This document shows, piece by piece, positions 1 through 9,345 of a stretch of 64,000 nt of DNA (its first letter is position 1; each line of letters opens with the position of its first letter). Source of the stretch: JAENWD01 sp963796915 (lineage in GTDB: Bacteria > Acidobacteriota > Vicinamibacteria > Vicinamibacterales > JAENWD01); NCBI GenBank assembly GCA_963796915.1, contig CAWCNI010000004.1, positions 1,860,001 to 1,924,000 of the forward strand. Direction: 5' to 3'. The position numbers and the translations under genes are program-made. The notes beneath the pieces are model-generated. The model saw only the letters and a list, made by a program, of their open reading frames with translations, had not been told where the DNA came from and ran no database searches.

Positions 1-936
1 CAGCTTGTCGCGACCGTCGAAGAGGCCGGGAATTCGTACGGGCCCGTCCACCTCGAAGCCGTAGTCGTTCCACTTGAACGGCGACTTGGCCGGGTGAACG
101 CTGGTGAAGGCGTAGGGCTTGGCGTCGAGCTTCTCGTCGCGGAGGAATTCGAAGACCGAGCCGTGGAACTGGTTGCCGCCCGACTTGGTGACGACGTTCA
201 CCTGCGTGCTCTGGTGACCGAACTCGGCCGGGTAGACGCCGGTCTGGACCTTGAACTCCTGAATCGCATCGATCGACGGCAGGGCGATGTAGTTTTGGAA
301 GTTCGGATCGGTGTTATTGACGCCGTCGAGCGTGAAGTAGTTGAAGAAGATGCGCTGGCCTCCAGCGGATATGGCCTGCGCGGCGCGCTCGCCGCCCAGA
401 CGGGCACCGGCCTGCCCCGCCGCGGGCGAGAGCACGTTGACGTTGGGCGCGAGGGCGACCAGGTTGAGGTACTGTCTGCCGTTCAGCGGCAGCTCCGTCA
501 CGACCTTGTTTTCGATGACGGTGCCGACCGTGGTGCTCTCGGTGTTGAGCAGGACGGTTCGGCCCGCAACGGTCACGGTTTCATTCAGGGCGCCAACCTG
601 CAGCGCCACGTCCATGCGCACGGTCTGCTGAATGTCGACCTTGAATGTGGGGATCTCCGCCGTCTTGAAGCCTTGCAGTTCGACTTTGAGCTGATAGGAC
701 CCAGGCGGCAGGCCCGGGAAGGAGTACACGCCCTCCCCGTTGGTCACGGTGGTGCGGGTGCCCGTGGTGGCCGAGTTCGTCACCGTCACGTTCGCGCCCG
801 GGATGGGCGCGCCGGACGTGTCCGTCACCGCTCCGGTGACTGCGCCTTGCGTCTGTGCCCGGCCGGTCACGACCGATGACGCAAGCAGGATCAGCACGGT
901 GAGGAGACGTGCGAGCGAACGCGACCTGTGTCTCAT
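1..936 (-). CDS. TonB-dependent-receptor-like outer-membrane protein, N-terminal part (runs off the window)
   Basis: The reading frame is open from the ATG at 936 to the window edge, 312 codons, so only the N-terminus is present. It has a signal peptide of about 27 residues ending in GRAQ, then a carboxypeptidase-regulatory-like beta-sandwich (about residues 28-110, with GAVTGAVTDTSGAPIPGA and GVYSFPGLPPGSY). A plug-type domain follows with the VITELPLNGR-like segment (here VVTELPLNGRQYL), LDGVNNTDPN and VNVVTKSGGNQFHGS. This is the Oar-like architecture common in Acidobacteria, where such receptors are presumed to import large substrates across the outer membrane. The start is supported by GGAGAAG a few bases upstream. 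It is divergent from the membrane-anchored regulator at 1155. The substrate cannot be told from the sequence. Confidence 0.9.
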   Translation of the reverse strand, partial: MRHRSRSLARLLTVLILLASSVVTGRAQTQGAVTGAVTDTSGAPIPGANVTVTNSATTGTRTTVTNGEGVYSFPGLPPGSYQLKVELQGFKTAEIPTFKVDIQQTVRMDVALQVGALNETVTVAGRTVLLNTESTTVGTVIENKVVTELPLNGRQYLNLVALAPNVNVLSPAAGQAGARLGGERAAQAISAGGQRIFFNYFTLDGVNNTDPNFQNYIALPSIDAIQEFKVQTGVYPAEFGHQSTQVNVVTKSGGNQFHGSVFEFLRDEKLDAKPYAFTSVHPAKSPFKWNDYGFEVDGPVRIPGLFDGRDKL

Positions 937-1107
937 GTTCTTCTCCAAGTCACTTGCGAGCATGGGCAGCCAGCTGCTGCATCAGGCGCGAATTTGGGCC
1001 GTTGGCCACGCCCAGACAAGGTCGCCTACGGTACACGACGGTGTCGGGCGACAGTTTGGCGGTCGTTTGTTCTCAGGATCGGGGTCGCATGCGTGGTCCC
1101 CGTCGGG

Positions 1108-1130
1108 ACCGGTACGGTACGGTAAACCGT
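1108..1130. promoter_or_regulatory. Iterated ACGGT motif in the divergent intergenic region
   Basis: Between the receptor start (936) and the regulator start, ACGGT occurs twice back to back (1114-1123) and once inverted as ACCGT (1126-1130); another TACGGTAC-like element lies near 1025-1034. Short iterated and inverted motifs in a divergent promoter region could bind a regulator. There is no further support, and the motif is short enough to occur by chance. Confidence 0.2.
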
Positions 1131-1154
1131 GGTAGAGTCGCCCCGCCATTGACC

Positions 1155-2417
1155 ATGCTGCGAGCTTCACATGCCGAGCCCGGCCACGCCGACGGCGTCA
1201 TGGGGCTCGACCACGCGGCCGTGCATGCGCAACTCGCCCGGTTACTGCAGAATTCTCATTTCAGGAACAGCAAGCGGAGCCAGGCGCTGCTGCGGTTCGT
1301 CGTCCAGGCGGCGCTGGCTGGCGACCAGAACTCACTGAAGGAGAGGTGTATCGGCGCGGCAGTCTTCGGCCGCGAGGCCGCGTACGACACAGCCCAGGAC
1401 CCGATCGTGCGCAATGCGGCGATCGAGGTGCGGAAACGGCTCGCGCAGTACTATCTCGAGCCCGAGCATGCGACCGAGCTGCGGATCGAGCTCCCGAGCG
1501 GATCGTACATCCCGTCATTTCCGGCCGAATCGGCCGCCGCACTGGAACCAGCGGCGCCACGGCCGAAGGCCCACGGCTCTCCGCTGCGGTGGATCGCCGT
1601 CGCCGCGCTCGCGGTGATGGCGGCGGCAGCAGCGGCATTTCTGTGGGGCGCGCGGCGCACGCCGACGTCGGATCTCGAGGCGTTCTGGGAGCCGCTCTTC
1701 CGGGACGGGAGCGCGATTCAGGTGAGTATCGGCCAGCCCCGGCGTCTGTATCGCTTTACCGGACCGCGGATGGAGGAATTGAACCGGCTGTTCGGCGGTG
1801 GGGAATCGGACGGCGGCAAAGGAACCAAACCGCCGATTGCTCCCGACGAACTCGTCTGGGTGGCGCCGGAGTATCTGTTCCTGCGGGACGCCATGGCTGC
1901 GTTCAAAGTGGCGGCGTGGATTCAATCCACAGGCCACGCGTCGCGGCTGGCCTCGGTCGCGCAGACCAACTACTCCCAGCTTCGGCATGCGCCGCTGGTC
2001 GCGATCGGGGCCTTCAACAACGCGTGGTCGATCCGGGTCACCGCCGAGCTGAGGTTCGTGTTCGAGTATCGGGTGATCGACGGGGTTGCCTATCATTGCA
2101 TCGTCGACCGGCGCAATCCGACGAGCGTCCCGTGGAAAGTGGCGCAGCCGGCGAGCGGTGGAATGAGCGAAGACTATGCGATCGTGACGCGGGTTTTCGA
2201 GCCGACCACGGAGAAGACGGTGATTTCAGCGGCCGGTATCGAGACGTACGGCACGCTCGCGGCAAGCGAGTTCGTCACGGAACCGACCTATCTCCAGGCT
2301 GCGCTGGGCATCGGGCCGCCGGACTGGCGCCGCAAGAACGTGCAATTCGTGTTGGGCACAAAGATCATCGATGGGACTCCCGGGCCACCGCGAGTACTGG
2401 CCGCTCACTTCTGGTAG
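1155..2417 (+). CDS. Membrane-anchored regulator-like protein (cytoplasmic DNA-binding-type domain, one TM segment, periplasmic domain)
   Basis: Residues of about 20-120 contain the pattern VHAQLARLLQ, FVVQAALAG, LKERCIGAAVFGRE, DPIVRNAAIEVRKRLAQYY and ELPSGSYIPSF. I recognise this as the N-terminal domain of many acidobacterial proteins annotated as cyclase-like or TolB/TPR regulators; I cannot name a Pfam family. A Pro/Ala-rich linker and one hydrophobic helix (WIAVAALAVMAAAAAAFLW) follow, then about 240 residues predicted to lie outside the membrane that I do not recognise. The layout resembles CadC/ToxR-type one-component regulators. Being divergent from the receptor at 936, it may control it (inference). 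The start may instead be the ATG at 1200; neither has a clear ribosome binding site. An upstream in-frame extension to 909 lacks coding character. Confidence 0.75.
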   Translation: MLRASHAEPGHADGVMGLDHAAVHAQLARLLQNSHFRNSKRSQALLRFVVQAALAGDQNSLKERCIGAAVFGREAAYDTAQDPIVRNAAIEVRKRLAQYYLEPEHATELRIELPSGSYIPSFPAESAAALEPAAPRPKAHGSPLRWIAVAALAVMAAAAAAFLWGARRTPTSDLEAFWEPLFRDGSAIQVSIGQPRRLYRFTGPRMEELNRLFGGGESDGGKGTKPPIAPDELVWVAPEYLFLRDAMAAFKVAAWIQSTGHASRLASVAQTNYSQLRHAPLVAIGAFNNAWSIRVTAELRFVFEYRVIDGVAYHCIVDRRNPTSVPWKVAQPASGGMSEDYAIVTRVFEPTTEKTVISAAGIETYGTLAASEFVTEPTYLQAALGIGPPDWRRKNVQFVLGTKIIDGTPGPPRVLAAHFW

Positions 2418-2674
2418 CCGCCATGGGCGAACACGTCTACCGTGCCGTCCCGGGTTCGTGTAGATACAGCTTCAACGACTGATCAGGTGAGGGGCTAGAA
2501 CAAGATAGTTGGCTGGCTGTTAGGGACGGAATTCGCAACTGGCTGGTCACAGCGCCCGGGGTCTTTCGGCCGCTTGCTTCCTGATGCCGCCAGTTCCGCC
2601 GCTATGACACTCACAATGACGCGCGCGGGCAGGACTCGCCTCCAGGAAGGCTGCCTCTCCTGCGCTAACCCCGC

Positions 2675-2741
2675 CCCCGCAACCAAAATCTGAAGGGCGG
2701 CCCTGGAAACGGGGCCGCCCTTTTCCTTTTTGGTTGCGGGG
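2675..2741. repeat. Bipartite inverted repeat enclosing a terminator
   Basis: An outer 14-bp perfect inverted repeat (CCCCGCAACCAAAA at 2675-2688 and its complement at 2728-2741) encloses an inner perfect 11-bp stem (2693-2703 with 2712-2722). The outer arm matches the 3' end of a tRNA acceptor with CCA, and the right-hand copy joins directly to a T-arm remnant on the minus strand. The left-hand copy has no T-arm beside it. Confidence 0.7.
2693..2731 (+). terminator. Rho-independent terminator
   Basis: Perfect 11-bp GC-rich stem, 8-base loop and the tail TTTTCCTTTTT on the plus strand. It lies about 275 bases after the regulator stop at 2417. On the minus strand the tail is weaker (CAGATTTT), but there the hairpin directly follows a tRNA-like 3' end, so it may have begun as a tRNA terminator. 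Confidence 0.75.
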
Positions 2742-2759
2742 AGCGGGATTTGAACCGCT
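2731..2759 (-). pseudogene. tRNA 3'-end remnant (T-arm to CCA)
   Basis: On the minus strand this segment reads as a T-arm containing TTCAAATC, followed by CCCCGCA and ACCA. This is the arrangement at the 3' end of bacterial methionine tRNAs with encoded CCA. The T-stem pairs well only if one G is restored before TTC. The preceding sequence has no anticodon arm, D-arm or matching 5' acceptor strand, so this is not a functional tRNA. Such 3' fragments are typical footprints of element integration into tRNA genes, but no integrase is visible nearby. The stretch from 2418 to 2674 holds nothing else I can support. Confidence 0.5.
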
Positions 2760-2850
2760 AGCTAACCTTTCCCGTAAGCGGTAGAAGCAATCTGGGTCGC
2801 GCGGGATCGCATCAGCTCCGGGAATCCGTGTCCGGATCCTCGCTCGATCG

Positions 2851-5800
2851 CTAGAACGCGAGGCGGAACCCCAGCCGAAACTGCCGCTCGTCGATGCCTT
2901 CCCGTGCCAGGTCCTGCACGCCTGTGATCGTCATGAAGTCTTCGCCGTCACTGACGTTGTTGTCCGGAATCCCGAGGTGCGGCGTGTTCGTGAAGTTGAA
3001 CGCCTCCAGGCGGAACTGCAGCTTGACGCCGGAGGTGATCCCGAACTCCCGTGTCAACCCGAAGTCCCAGTTGAACGCGCCGGGGGCGCGCAGGACGTTG
3101 TAGCCGGTGTTGCCGAACCGCGCCTCGTTCACCTCCGCGAACGACGTCGGATCGTAGTACGGCGTTCCGCTGCCGGCCCCCCCGAGCTTGACGACGGGCT
3201 TGACCTGGTCCGCGGTCTGGTTGCTGCCCGGCAGGTTCAACGACGTGCCATCCGCGAACACGGAGAAGGGCGGACCGCTGAAGATGCTGATCATGTTGTT
3301 CACCTGCCACCCGCCCGCGATGTACGAGACCACGCCGCCCTCGCTCAGCCACCGTCGTCCGGGACCGAACGGGAGCTGCCAGACGTTGGTGATGCCCACG
3401 TTGTGGGTGCGATCGGTGGTGGTGAGCGCGTAATTGCGGCTCATGTAGGCGACGGCCTGGGTCTTCGATGAATCGCCACCGACGAACCACGAGCTGTTCT
3501 CGTTGTCGCTCTTGGCCCTCGACAGCGTGTAGCTCACGCCGAGGCTGAGGCCGTTGGCGAACCGCCGCTGCAGCTGCGCCTGCATCGAGCGGTAGTTCCC
3601 CCTGCCGACGGGCTGCAGGAACACCGTTGCCGCCGTCCGGCCGTACAGTTGGTTCAACGGCTTGCCGCTCTCACCAGCGCCGATGACCTGTCCGGCATTG
3701 ATGTCGAACAACCCGAGCTGCCGTGTCGTGTGCGTGCCGACGTAGCCAACCTGCCCGGTGAAGTGCCACGGCAGTTCCCTCTGCACCGTGACGTTCCATG
3801 ACTGGATGTACCCGCGGTCCAGCGTCTTCGGGTAGCCCCCCCACGCGTAGTTGCTCGGGATGTCGATAACGCCGTTGCCCGGAGCCGGCACCTGGAACCC
3901 GGGAATCCCTCCCGGCAAGGTCGCCGCCGGCGTCAGGCCGTCGGGCGATTCGAGATCGATCTGCGTCAGAATCGGGTAGTTCGCCCGAATCAGCTCCATC
4001 GCGTAGTACGGATCGTTGGTCAGGCCGTAGCCGGTGCGGACGACCCACTTGTCGCCGATGCGATAGGCCAGGCCCAGGCGCGGCGCGAAGCTCGTCTTGC
4101 TCACCTTGATGCCGCAGTCCTCCGGCACCGCGCCGACCCCGCAGAGCAACACCTTGCCCGTCGTGACGTCGTACCGCTCGATGCCGCGATCGGGGCGGGT
4201 CGGAATCGGGAAGTACTCCCACCGCGTGCCGTAGTCGAGCGTCAGGTTGTCGCCGATAGCCCATCGATCCCGGACGTAGAGGCTGTAGGGGTGGGCCAGA
4301 ACGTGGTACTCGTCAGGCACCTGCAGCGTTCTGCCGGCGCTACTCGCCTGACCGAGCACAAACGCTGCCGCGCTGTTGTACCGGGAGCCGTCGGAGGTCT
4401 GCTGGCAGTTGCCCGTCGCTGGATCGACGGCTTCGCAGCGTTCCGTGATGCCTCGGTTGAACCCGAAGCCGCCCTGCGCGCCGAAGCCTCCGGTGATGAA
4501 CTCCGCCTGCGCGTGGTTCAGCGCCATGTGGTAGAAGTCGGCGCCGAACCGGACGTTGTGCTTGTTCTTGAGCCAGTTGAAATTCACCACGTACTGCGAC
4601 TGCGGGTCGTGCCGGTAGTACGGCATGAAGTTCTCGTTCACGCCGACGGTGGCGAAATCGCCGTTGTCGCCCTCGAACTGGAACGTGGGCCAGCCGCTCT
4701 CGAACTGGCGCGGACCGTTGGTTCCCGGAATGCCCAGCACGTCGCTCCCGATGTTCGTGCCCAGGCCAGGTTGCTCGGATGCTGTTATCTGTTTGGCCCA
4801 GCCAAAGTGCGCGTCCATCAGGAATGTCGGACTGAAGATGTAGGTGCCCATCACCGTGAGCCGGTAGGTGTTGCCGTTGCCGTGCCCGGGGTTGCTGCTG
4901 CCGCCAATGGGAGGCCCGACGGCCTGGTCGCCGAACACGGTGGGCACCGACGTCAGGTAGTGGAGGACACCAAAGGTGCCCGCCAGGTTGAAACGGTTGT
5001 TCACGTTGTACTCAACCTTCGTGTCCAGCTGCCGGCGGTCGGACTCAAACGGCGCCTGAATGAAATAGTTGCGGCTATCTCGGTCGAGGTTGTTGGCGGG
5101 AATGTAGCCCGCGATCTTCTGGGCGATGGGGTCCATCCGGCCCGCGGGAATGATGTTGAGGCAACCCGGGTTGGTCGCCGTGTTGCACAGCGCGTAGTTC
5201 GGATCGCCGGGGAACACCTGGAACTGCGTGCGGTTGGTGCCGTCCGCGTTTCCCGAGAGCGGATCGTAGATTGGCGTGGGCGACCCCGAGAAGTCGCCCC
5301 GCAGCATCGCCGGCAACGGCACCGTCACGGTGTTGTCGACCACCCGGTGGTCTCTCGTGCCCTCGTAGCTGATGAAGAAGAAGGCCTTGTTGCGCTTGAT
5401 GGGGCCTCCGACGGAGCCCCCGTACTGGTTGTAGCTCGCGTTGGGCTTGTCGCCCGTGTTCAAGGCCGCGTCCCCGAACCGCATCGGCCAGGCCTTCAGG
5501 TGCTGGTTGGTGAAGTACTCGAAGGCGGATCCGTGCACGGCATTGGTGCCGCTCTTGGTCTGCACGTTGATCGCGGCCCCACCGGCGAGGCCCTGTTCCG
5601 CGTCCATGCTGCTCGTGACGACGTTGACTTCCTCGATCGACTCGAGCGTCGGCACGTAAGAGGACACGTGCGGCAACTGGATGTTCGCCGTGCTGACGCC
5701 GTCGATCCGCGTGTTGTTCTCGTCGTCGCTGGTCCCGTTGACGGTGAACTCCAGTGACCGCGATGGGTTAGTCGGGACGGAGTGGCTGCTGGCCGGCGGC

Positions 5801-6321
5801 GCGAAGCCGGGCAGCATGCGGTATATCTGCTGGTAGTTCCGGCCCAGCGGCACTGGGAGGTTCGTCAGGTCGGCCGCAACCAGGTTCTGGTGGACCTCGG
5901 CTGTGTCGGTCTGCAGCTTCGGCGGCTCCGCGTTGACGGTGACGGTGTCCGTCATCGCGCCGACCTCGAACGTCACGTCGACGCGCGTGACGTTGTTGAT
6001 GGTGACCGTGACCTCTTTCTGTTCGAAGGCCTTGAAGCCCTGCTGATTGGCCTTCAGGCTGTAGACACCTGCGGGCAGGTTCGAGAATGTGAAGTGCCCC
6101 GCAGCGTCGGTCACCGCCTCGCGCGAGAGGCCCGTGCCGGTGTTGGTGATGACCAGACTCGCGCCAGGAAGTGCGCCACCGGTCGCATCCTTGACGTCGC
6201 CGAGGACCGACCCGTAGAGTACCTGCGCCGTGGCGTGCCGGGGGACCAGAACGATCAGAGCCAGGACACCGAGCGAGAGATAGGTTCGTAGCGCGGTACG
6301 TCTGCGTGTTCCTGCGAGCAT
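2851..6321 (-). CDS. TonB-dependent-receptor-like protein with carboxypeptidase-regulatory domain (Oar-like)
   Basis: About 1156 residues, a complete gene. The signal peptide ends in HATAQ near residue 33. A carboxypeptidase-regulatory-like domain follows (about 34-115, GDVKDATGGALPGASLVITN and GHFTFSNLPAGVYSL), then a plug domain with LPVPLGRNYQQIYRMLPG, RIDGVSTANIQ and AINVQTKSGTNAVHGSAFEY. The rest is a long beta-barrel ending in a terminal aromatic (FRLAF), as expected for BAM-dependent insertion. Role: outer-membrane transport or binding of an unknown substrate. I chose the ATG at 6321, not the upstream ATG at 6522, because it gives a proper signal peptide and is preceded by GGAGG; the 67-residue extension is arginine-rich and lacks coding character. 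No partner genes adjoin it. Confidence 0.93.
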   Translation of the reverse strand: MLAGTRRRTALRTYLSLGVLALIVLVPRHATAQVLYGSVLGDVKDATGGALPGASLVITNTGTGLSREAVTDAAGHFTFSNLPAGVYSLKANQQGFKAFEQKEVTVTINNVTRVDVTFEVGAMTDTVTVNAEPPKLQTDTAEVHQNLVAADLTNLPVPLGRNYQQIYRMLPGFAPPASSHSVPTNPSRSLEFTVNGTSDDENNTRIDGVSTANIQLPHVSSYVPTLESIEEVNVVTSSMDAEQGLAGGAAINVQTKSGTNAVHGSAFEYFTNQHLKAWPMRFGDAALNTGDKPNASYNQYGGSVGGPIKRNKAFFFISYEGTRDHRVVDNTVTVPLPAMLRGDFSGSPTPIYDPLSGNADGTNRTQFQVFPGDPNYALCNTATNPGCLNIIPAGRMDPIAQKIAGYIPANNLDRDSRNYFIQAPFESDRRQLDTKVEYNVNNRFNLAGTFGVLHYLTSVPTVFGDQAVGPPIGGSSNPGHGNGNTYRLTVMGTYIFSPTFLMDAHFGWAKQITASEQPGLGTNIGSDVLGIPGTNGPRQFESGWPTFQFEGDNGDFATVGVNENFMPYYRHDPQSQYVVNFNWLKNKHNVRFGADFYHMALNHAQAEFITGGFGAQGGFGFNRGITERCEAVDPATGNCQQTSDGSRYNSAAAFVLGQASSAGRTLQVPDEYHVLAHPYSLYVRDRWAIGDNLTLDYGTRWEYFPIPTRPDRGIERYDVTTGKVLLCGVGAVPEDCGIKVSKTSFAPRLGLAYRIGDKWVVRTGYGLTNDPYYAMELIRANYPILTQIDLESPDGLTPAATLPGGIPGFQVPAPGNGVIDIPSNYAWGGYPKTLDRGYIQSWNVTVQRELPWHFTGQVGYVGTHTTRQLGLFDINAGQVIGAGESGKPLNQLYGRTAATVFLQPVGRGNYRSMQAQLQRRFANGLSLGVSYTLSRAKSDNENSSWFVGGDSSKTQAVAYMSRNYALTTTDRTHNVGITNVWQLPFGPGRRWLSEGGVVSYIAGGWQVNNMISIFSGPPFSVFADGTSLNLPGSNQTADQVKPVVKLGGAGSGTPYYDPTSFAEVNEARFGNTGYNVLRAPGAFNWDFGLTREFGITSGVKLQFRLEAFNFTNTPHLGIPDNNVSDGEDFMTITGVQDLAREGIDERQFRLGFRLAF

Positions 6322-6373
6322 GGAAACCTCCGCCCTAGAGGGTTGAACGAGGAACAGACGTGGCGCCACTGGA

Positions 6374-6514
6374 TCACGACCCGCGAGGCGCCTCGTCGCT
6401 GATTTGCTCGGCCGCCGAATCGTCGTACACGGGCTTCCCCTGCCAGTACGACTGCGCGGCCGTGATGGACGCCACCGAATGCAGGAAGCCCTTCTTGTCG
6501 TCTGAATGCTGCAT
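6374..6514 (-). CDS. Possible small protein of unknown function
   Basis: A 46-residue frame beginning MQHSDDKKGFLHSVASI and rich in Asp, Ser and Ala. Its composition looks more protein-like than the arginine-rich noise of other short frames here. No ribosome binding site is evident and I recognise no family. It sits in the leader region of the receptor gene on the same strand. The rest of the 6322-6801 gap shows no supportable gene. Confidence 0.25.
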   Translation of the reverse strand: MQHSDDKKGFLHSVASITAAQSYWQGKPVYDDSAAEQISDEAPRGS

Positions 6515-6801
6515 AGTCGCAATGCATCGGCCTGCGTTTCGGCGAATCATACACCTCACTCTTGTCAAGACTCACGACGCCCGGGTAGTGGTCGAGTTTG
6601 AGCGCTGCCATGCTTGCGTAGCGGCCTGCCAGTGAGCTTGAACGCCTCGTCTGCCCCGAGGACGGTGGTGTTCCGGACGCTCTCGCCGGTCGCAGACGGT
6701 CGGACCACGGACGGCTCAGCTTTGGGTCAGGTGAGGAGCGCGTATGATCCCAAAGCCATTCGGCAACTCTGAATCACTCTCAGCGCAACGGAGAACACGC
6801 C

Positions 6802-7778
6802 GTGTCCCACCATTACTCCGGTCCCGACTTTGGCTTTCCCCATGGGGACGCTCGCCTCGACTTCACCGATCTGTATGCGTTCCCGAAGCCTGGGGATGCT
6901 GGCAAGTCGATTCTGATCATGAACGCGCATCCGTCCGTCGGCGTGAACCCGCCCGGACCCACCTCTGGCGACGCCTTCGCGCCCGACGCGATTTATGAGC
7001 TGAAGATCGACACCAACGGCGATGCCGTCGCCGACATCGCGTATCGAGTGCGCTTCACATCCTCCGGGGGCGGGGCGCAGACCGCGACGGTCCGTCGCGT
7101 TGAGGGCGCGAACGCCGCCGGGACAGGCGACGACGGGGAGGTCATCGTCGAAGGGGCGCCGGTCTCGACGGGTTCGAGGCACGGGTGACGGAGGCCGGTG
7201 AGTACCGCTTCTTCGCCGGCTGGCGCAGCGATCCGTTCTACTTCGACGTGCAGGGCGCCCTGAACAACCTGCAATTCACCGGTGACGATTACTTCGCCGA
7301 CAAGAACGTGTGCTGCATCGTCCTGGAAGTGCCCAACTCTGCCCTGAGCCCGACAGCGATGGGCCTGTGGGCTCGTACCGTGGACGGCGCAAGCGGGAAA
7401 TGGGTTCAGGCGGATCGCGGTGCGCGACCCAATCAAACCCCCTTCCTTGCCGGCGAGCAGAACGCCGCCTATCTCGCAGCGGAGCCGGCGGACGATGCCC
7501 GCTTCGTCCCCGTCTTCGCGCACGCGTTGGAGCATAGCGGTGGCTATACGCCGGCGGAAGCCACCCGTGTGGCCGGAACCCTGCTGCCGGACGTCCTCCC
7601 CTACGATCCCCGGCGACCGGCGTCTTTCCCGGACAATGGCCGGGCGCTCGCCGATGACGTCGTCGATTTCTTCCTTCCTCTCCTCACCAATGGAAAGGTG
7701 ACGCACGATAAGGTCGGGCCCCACACGGACCTGCTCACCGGATTCCCCTACGTAGGCCCGCCGCACAAAGCTGCGTAG
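6802..7778 (+). CDS. DUF4331 family protein (one frame break near 7172)
   Basis: Two adjacent frames together make one DUF4331-type protein of about 325 residues. The first (GTG at 6802, with GGAG upstream) gives MSHHYSGPDFGFPHGDARL, the family hallmark DFTDLYAFPKPGD, and YELKIDTNGDAVADIAYRVRF. The second continues with EARVTEAGEYRFFAGWRSD, FYFDVQGALNNLQFTGDDYF and CIVLEVPNSAL. Joining needs one base restored in the run ACGGG-TTCGAGG near 7172. The protein has no obvious signal peptide and its biochemical function is unknown. It is followed on the same strand by the 7TM protein and the amidohydrolase. Both halves are well preserved, so I favour a sequencing error over a true pseudogene. Confidence 0.8.
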
Positions 7779-7893
7779 TGCCGTTTCTGGTGTGTCCATG
7801 GCGCACCAGCGGCAGCCGCGCGTCAGAGGCATCGGCCACCAATGCTGGTAACCTCTTTGCCGACCCGACAAACCTGACGATGAGGCCATTCTG

Positions 7894-9279
7894 ATGCCCA
7901 GGTCGACAGCTTCGACGGCGACATCGATCGACGCCACGCAACGCCGACTGATTGTCGGCATCGCCATCGCGACGCTGATCGACACTGGCCGTCGTGATCG
8001 CTGACCTGGCGAGCGGCGGCCGCCCCGATCCGCCGACCCTGCGTGCCGCAGCGACCCTGCTCGATGGCGCCTGGCGATTCCATACCGGCGATGACCCCAG
8101 CTGGGCGAGCGCCAATACCGACGACAGCGGTTGGGAGACGATCGACTTGACCGCCGTGCCGGGCAGCCACGACGGCGACGTCGGGCTGCCCGACTACGTA
8201 GCCGGGTGGATGGCGCAGGGTCATCCCGGCTATCACGGCTACGCCTGGTACCGGCGCGTCGTGACGGTGCCGGCCGGTCGCGCATCGTGGGACATCCTCG
8301 GACCGACCCTCGTCGAGGACGGCTACGAGCTCTATTGGAACGGCCAACGACTGGGCGGGTCGGGCAGGCTCGGCTCGAGCCCGCGCGTCGTCGGCACGCG
8401 GCCGCTGCGGTTCGCCCTTCCCGCCGATGCGGCGGGCACTCGTGGCGTGCTCGCCGTCCGCGCGTACAAGCTTCCCGGTGGGGCCAGTGCAGACGGCGGC
8501 GGCATGCACAGCGCGCCCATACTCGCTCCGCGGCCCGATCAGCGATGCAGCTCCACCGCGTGCAGTGGCAGCGAACCATCGCCGGTTACATCGTCGAAGC
8601 GATCGAGCCGTTAGCGATGTTCGCAGTCATCGGCCTGGCACTGTGGTGTCGGCCTCGCAGCAGCCAGAAGAGTTTCTTGATCTTTGCCAGCATCGCGCTT
8701 GCGCTTATGGCAGTCAGGAGACTCAACAATGCGATCGTCGCATGGACCGATCTGTTGGATCTGGAGACCTATGCGTGGCTGGCGTCAGTGATGTGGGTGC
8801 CAATGGTCGCCGCCTGGACGCTGGCCTGGAACCGCTGGTGCCTCCGTCCATGGAGAAGCATCGATGTGGCGGCCGTCGTGCTGGCGGTTGCCGGGATCAT
8901 CGGTGCGGTGATGCATTCGACGAGGGTGACCACCGGCAGCCGGCTCGGGTCGATCGCGCTGCTTGTCGTCATCGCCACGCGCATTGTCAGCAGCGGACCC
9001 ATGCGTTCCCTGGCCCTCGTCACGTTAGCCTCGATCGCGGCCGCATTATTCGGCGGCGAGCTGCTCGATCCGATCGGCGTGCCGGGCATCTGGTTTCCGT
9101 TCGGCATCGGCGTGTCGCGTGTGCAGTACGTTTACGCGATCGCCGTCCCGCTCCTGGCCATTTTGATCGCGCGAGACTCGCCTTCGAGGTCAACGCATCG
9201 ACAAGCCATCTCCGGGAAGCTCCAGGCAGCGAACGCTATGTCTACGGATGTCTCGCGGATCGACGACAATCGGCGCTGA
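7894..9279 (+). CDS. 7TM protein with N-terminal extracytoplasmic beta-sandwich, 7TMR-DISM-like (frame breaks near 7983 and 8540)
   Basis: Three consecutive frames give one protein. An N-terminal signal-anchor (RRLIVGIAIATLI, from ATG 7894) continues in a second frame from about 7983 with a GH2/galactose-binding-like sandwich (LLDGAWRFHTGDDPSWA, GYHGYAWYRRVVTVPAG, YELYWNGQRLGGSGR). After a break at about 8520-8550 it continues as QLHRVQWQRTIAGYIVEAIEPLAMF and seven hydrophobic helices up to about residue 430. An outside ligand-binding sandwich followed by seven helices is the plan of 7TMR-DISM receptors, but no kinase, cyclase or other output domain follows; the C-terminus is a short polar tail. 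The role is therefore unknown, perhaps sensory (inference). The join at 8520-8550 may involve two compensating indels. Confidence 0.7.
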
Positions 9280-9345
9280 ACGCACCGGAACGGATGTGCG
9301 GCGCCGCACCATGACATCACGCATCCGGTGACCCTGAGGAACCTC

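Noticed and set aside
2609..2684. Possible plus-strand tRNA ending in CCCCCGCAACCA
   Set aside because: No T-loop, anticodon arm or matching 5' acceptor strand can be formed; only the acceptor-like end is present.
4291..5757. Open frame of 488 codons antisense to the receptor gene
   Set aside because: Composition is that of a GC-rich shadow frame, there is no ribosome binding site, and the receptor on the other strand has clear domains and a signal peptide.
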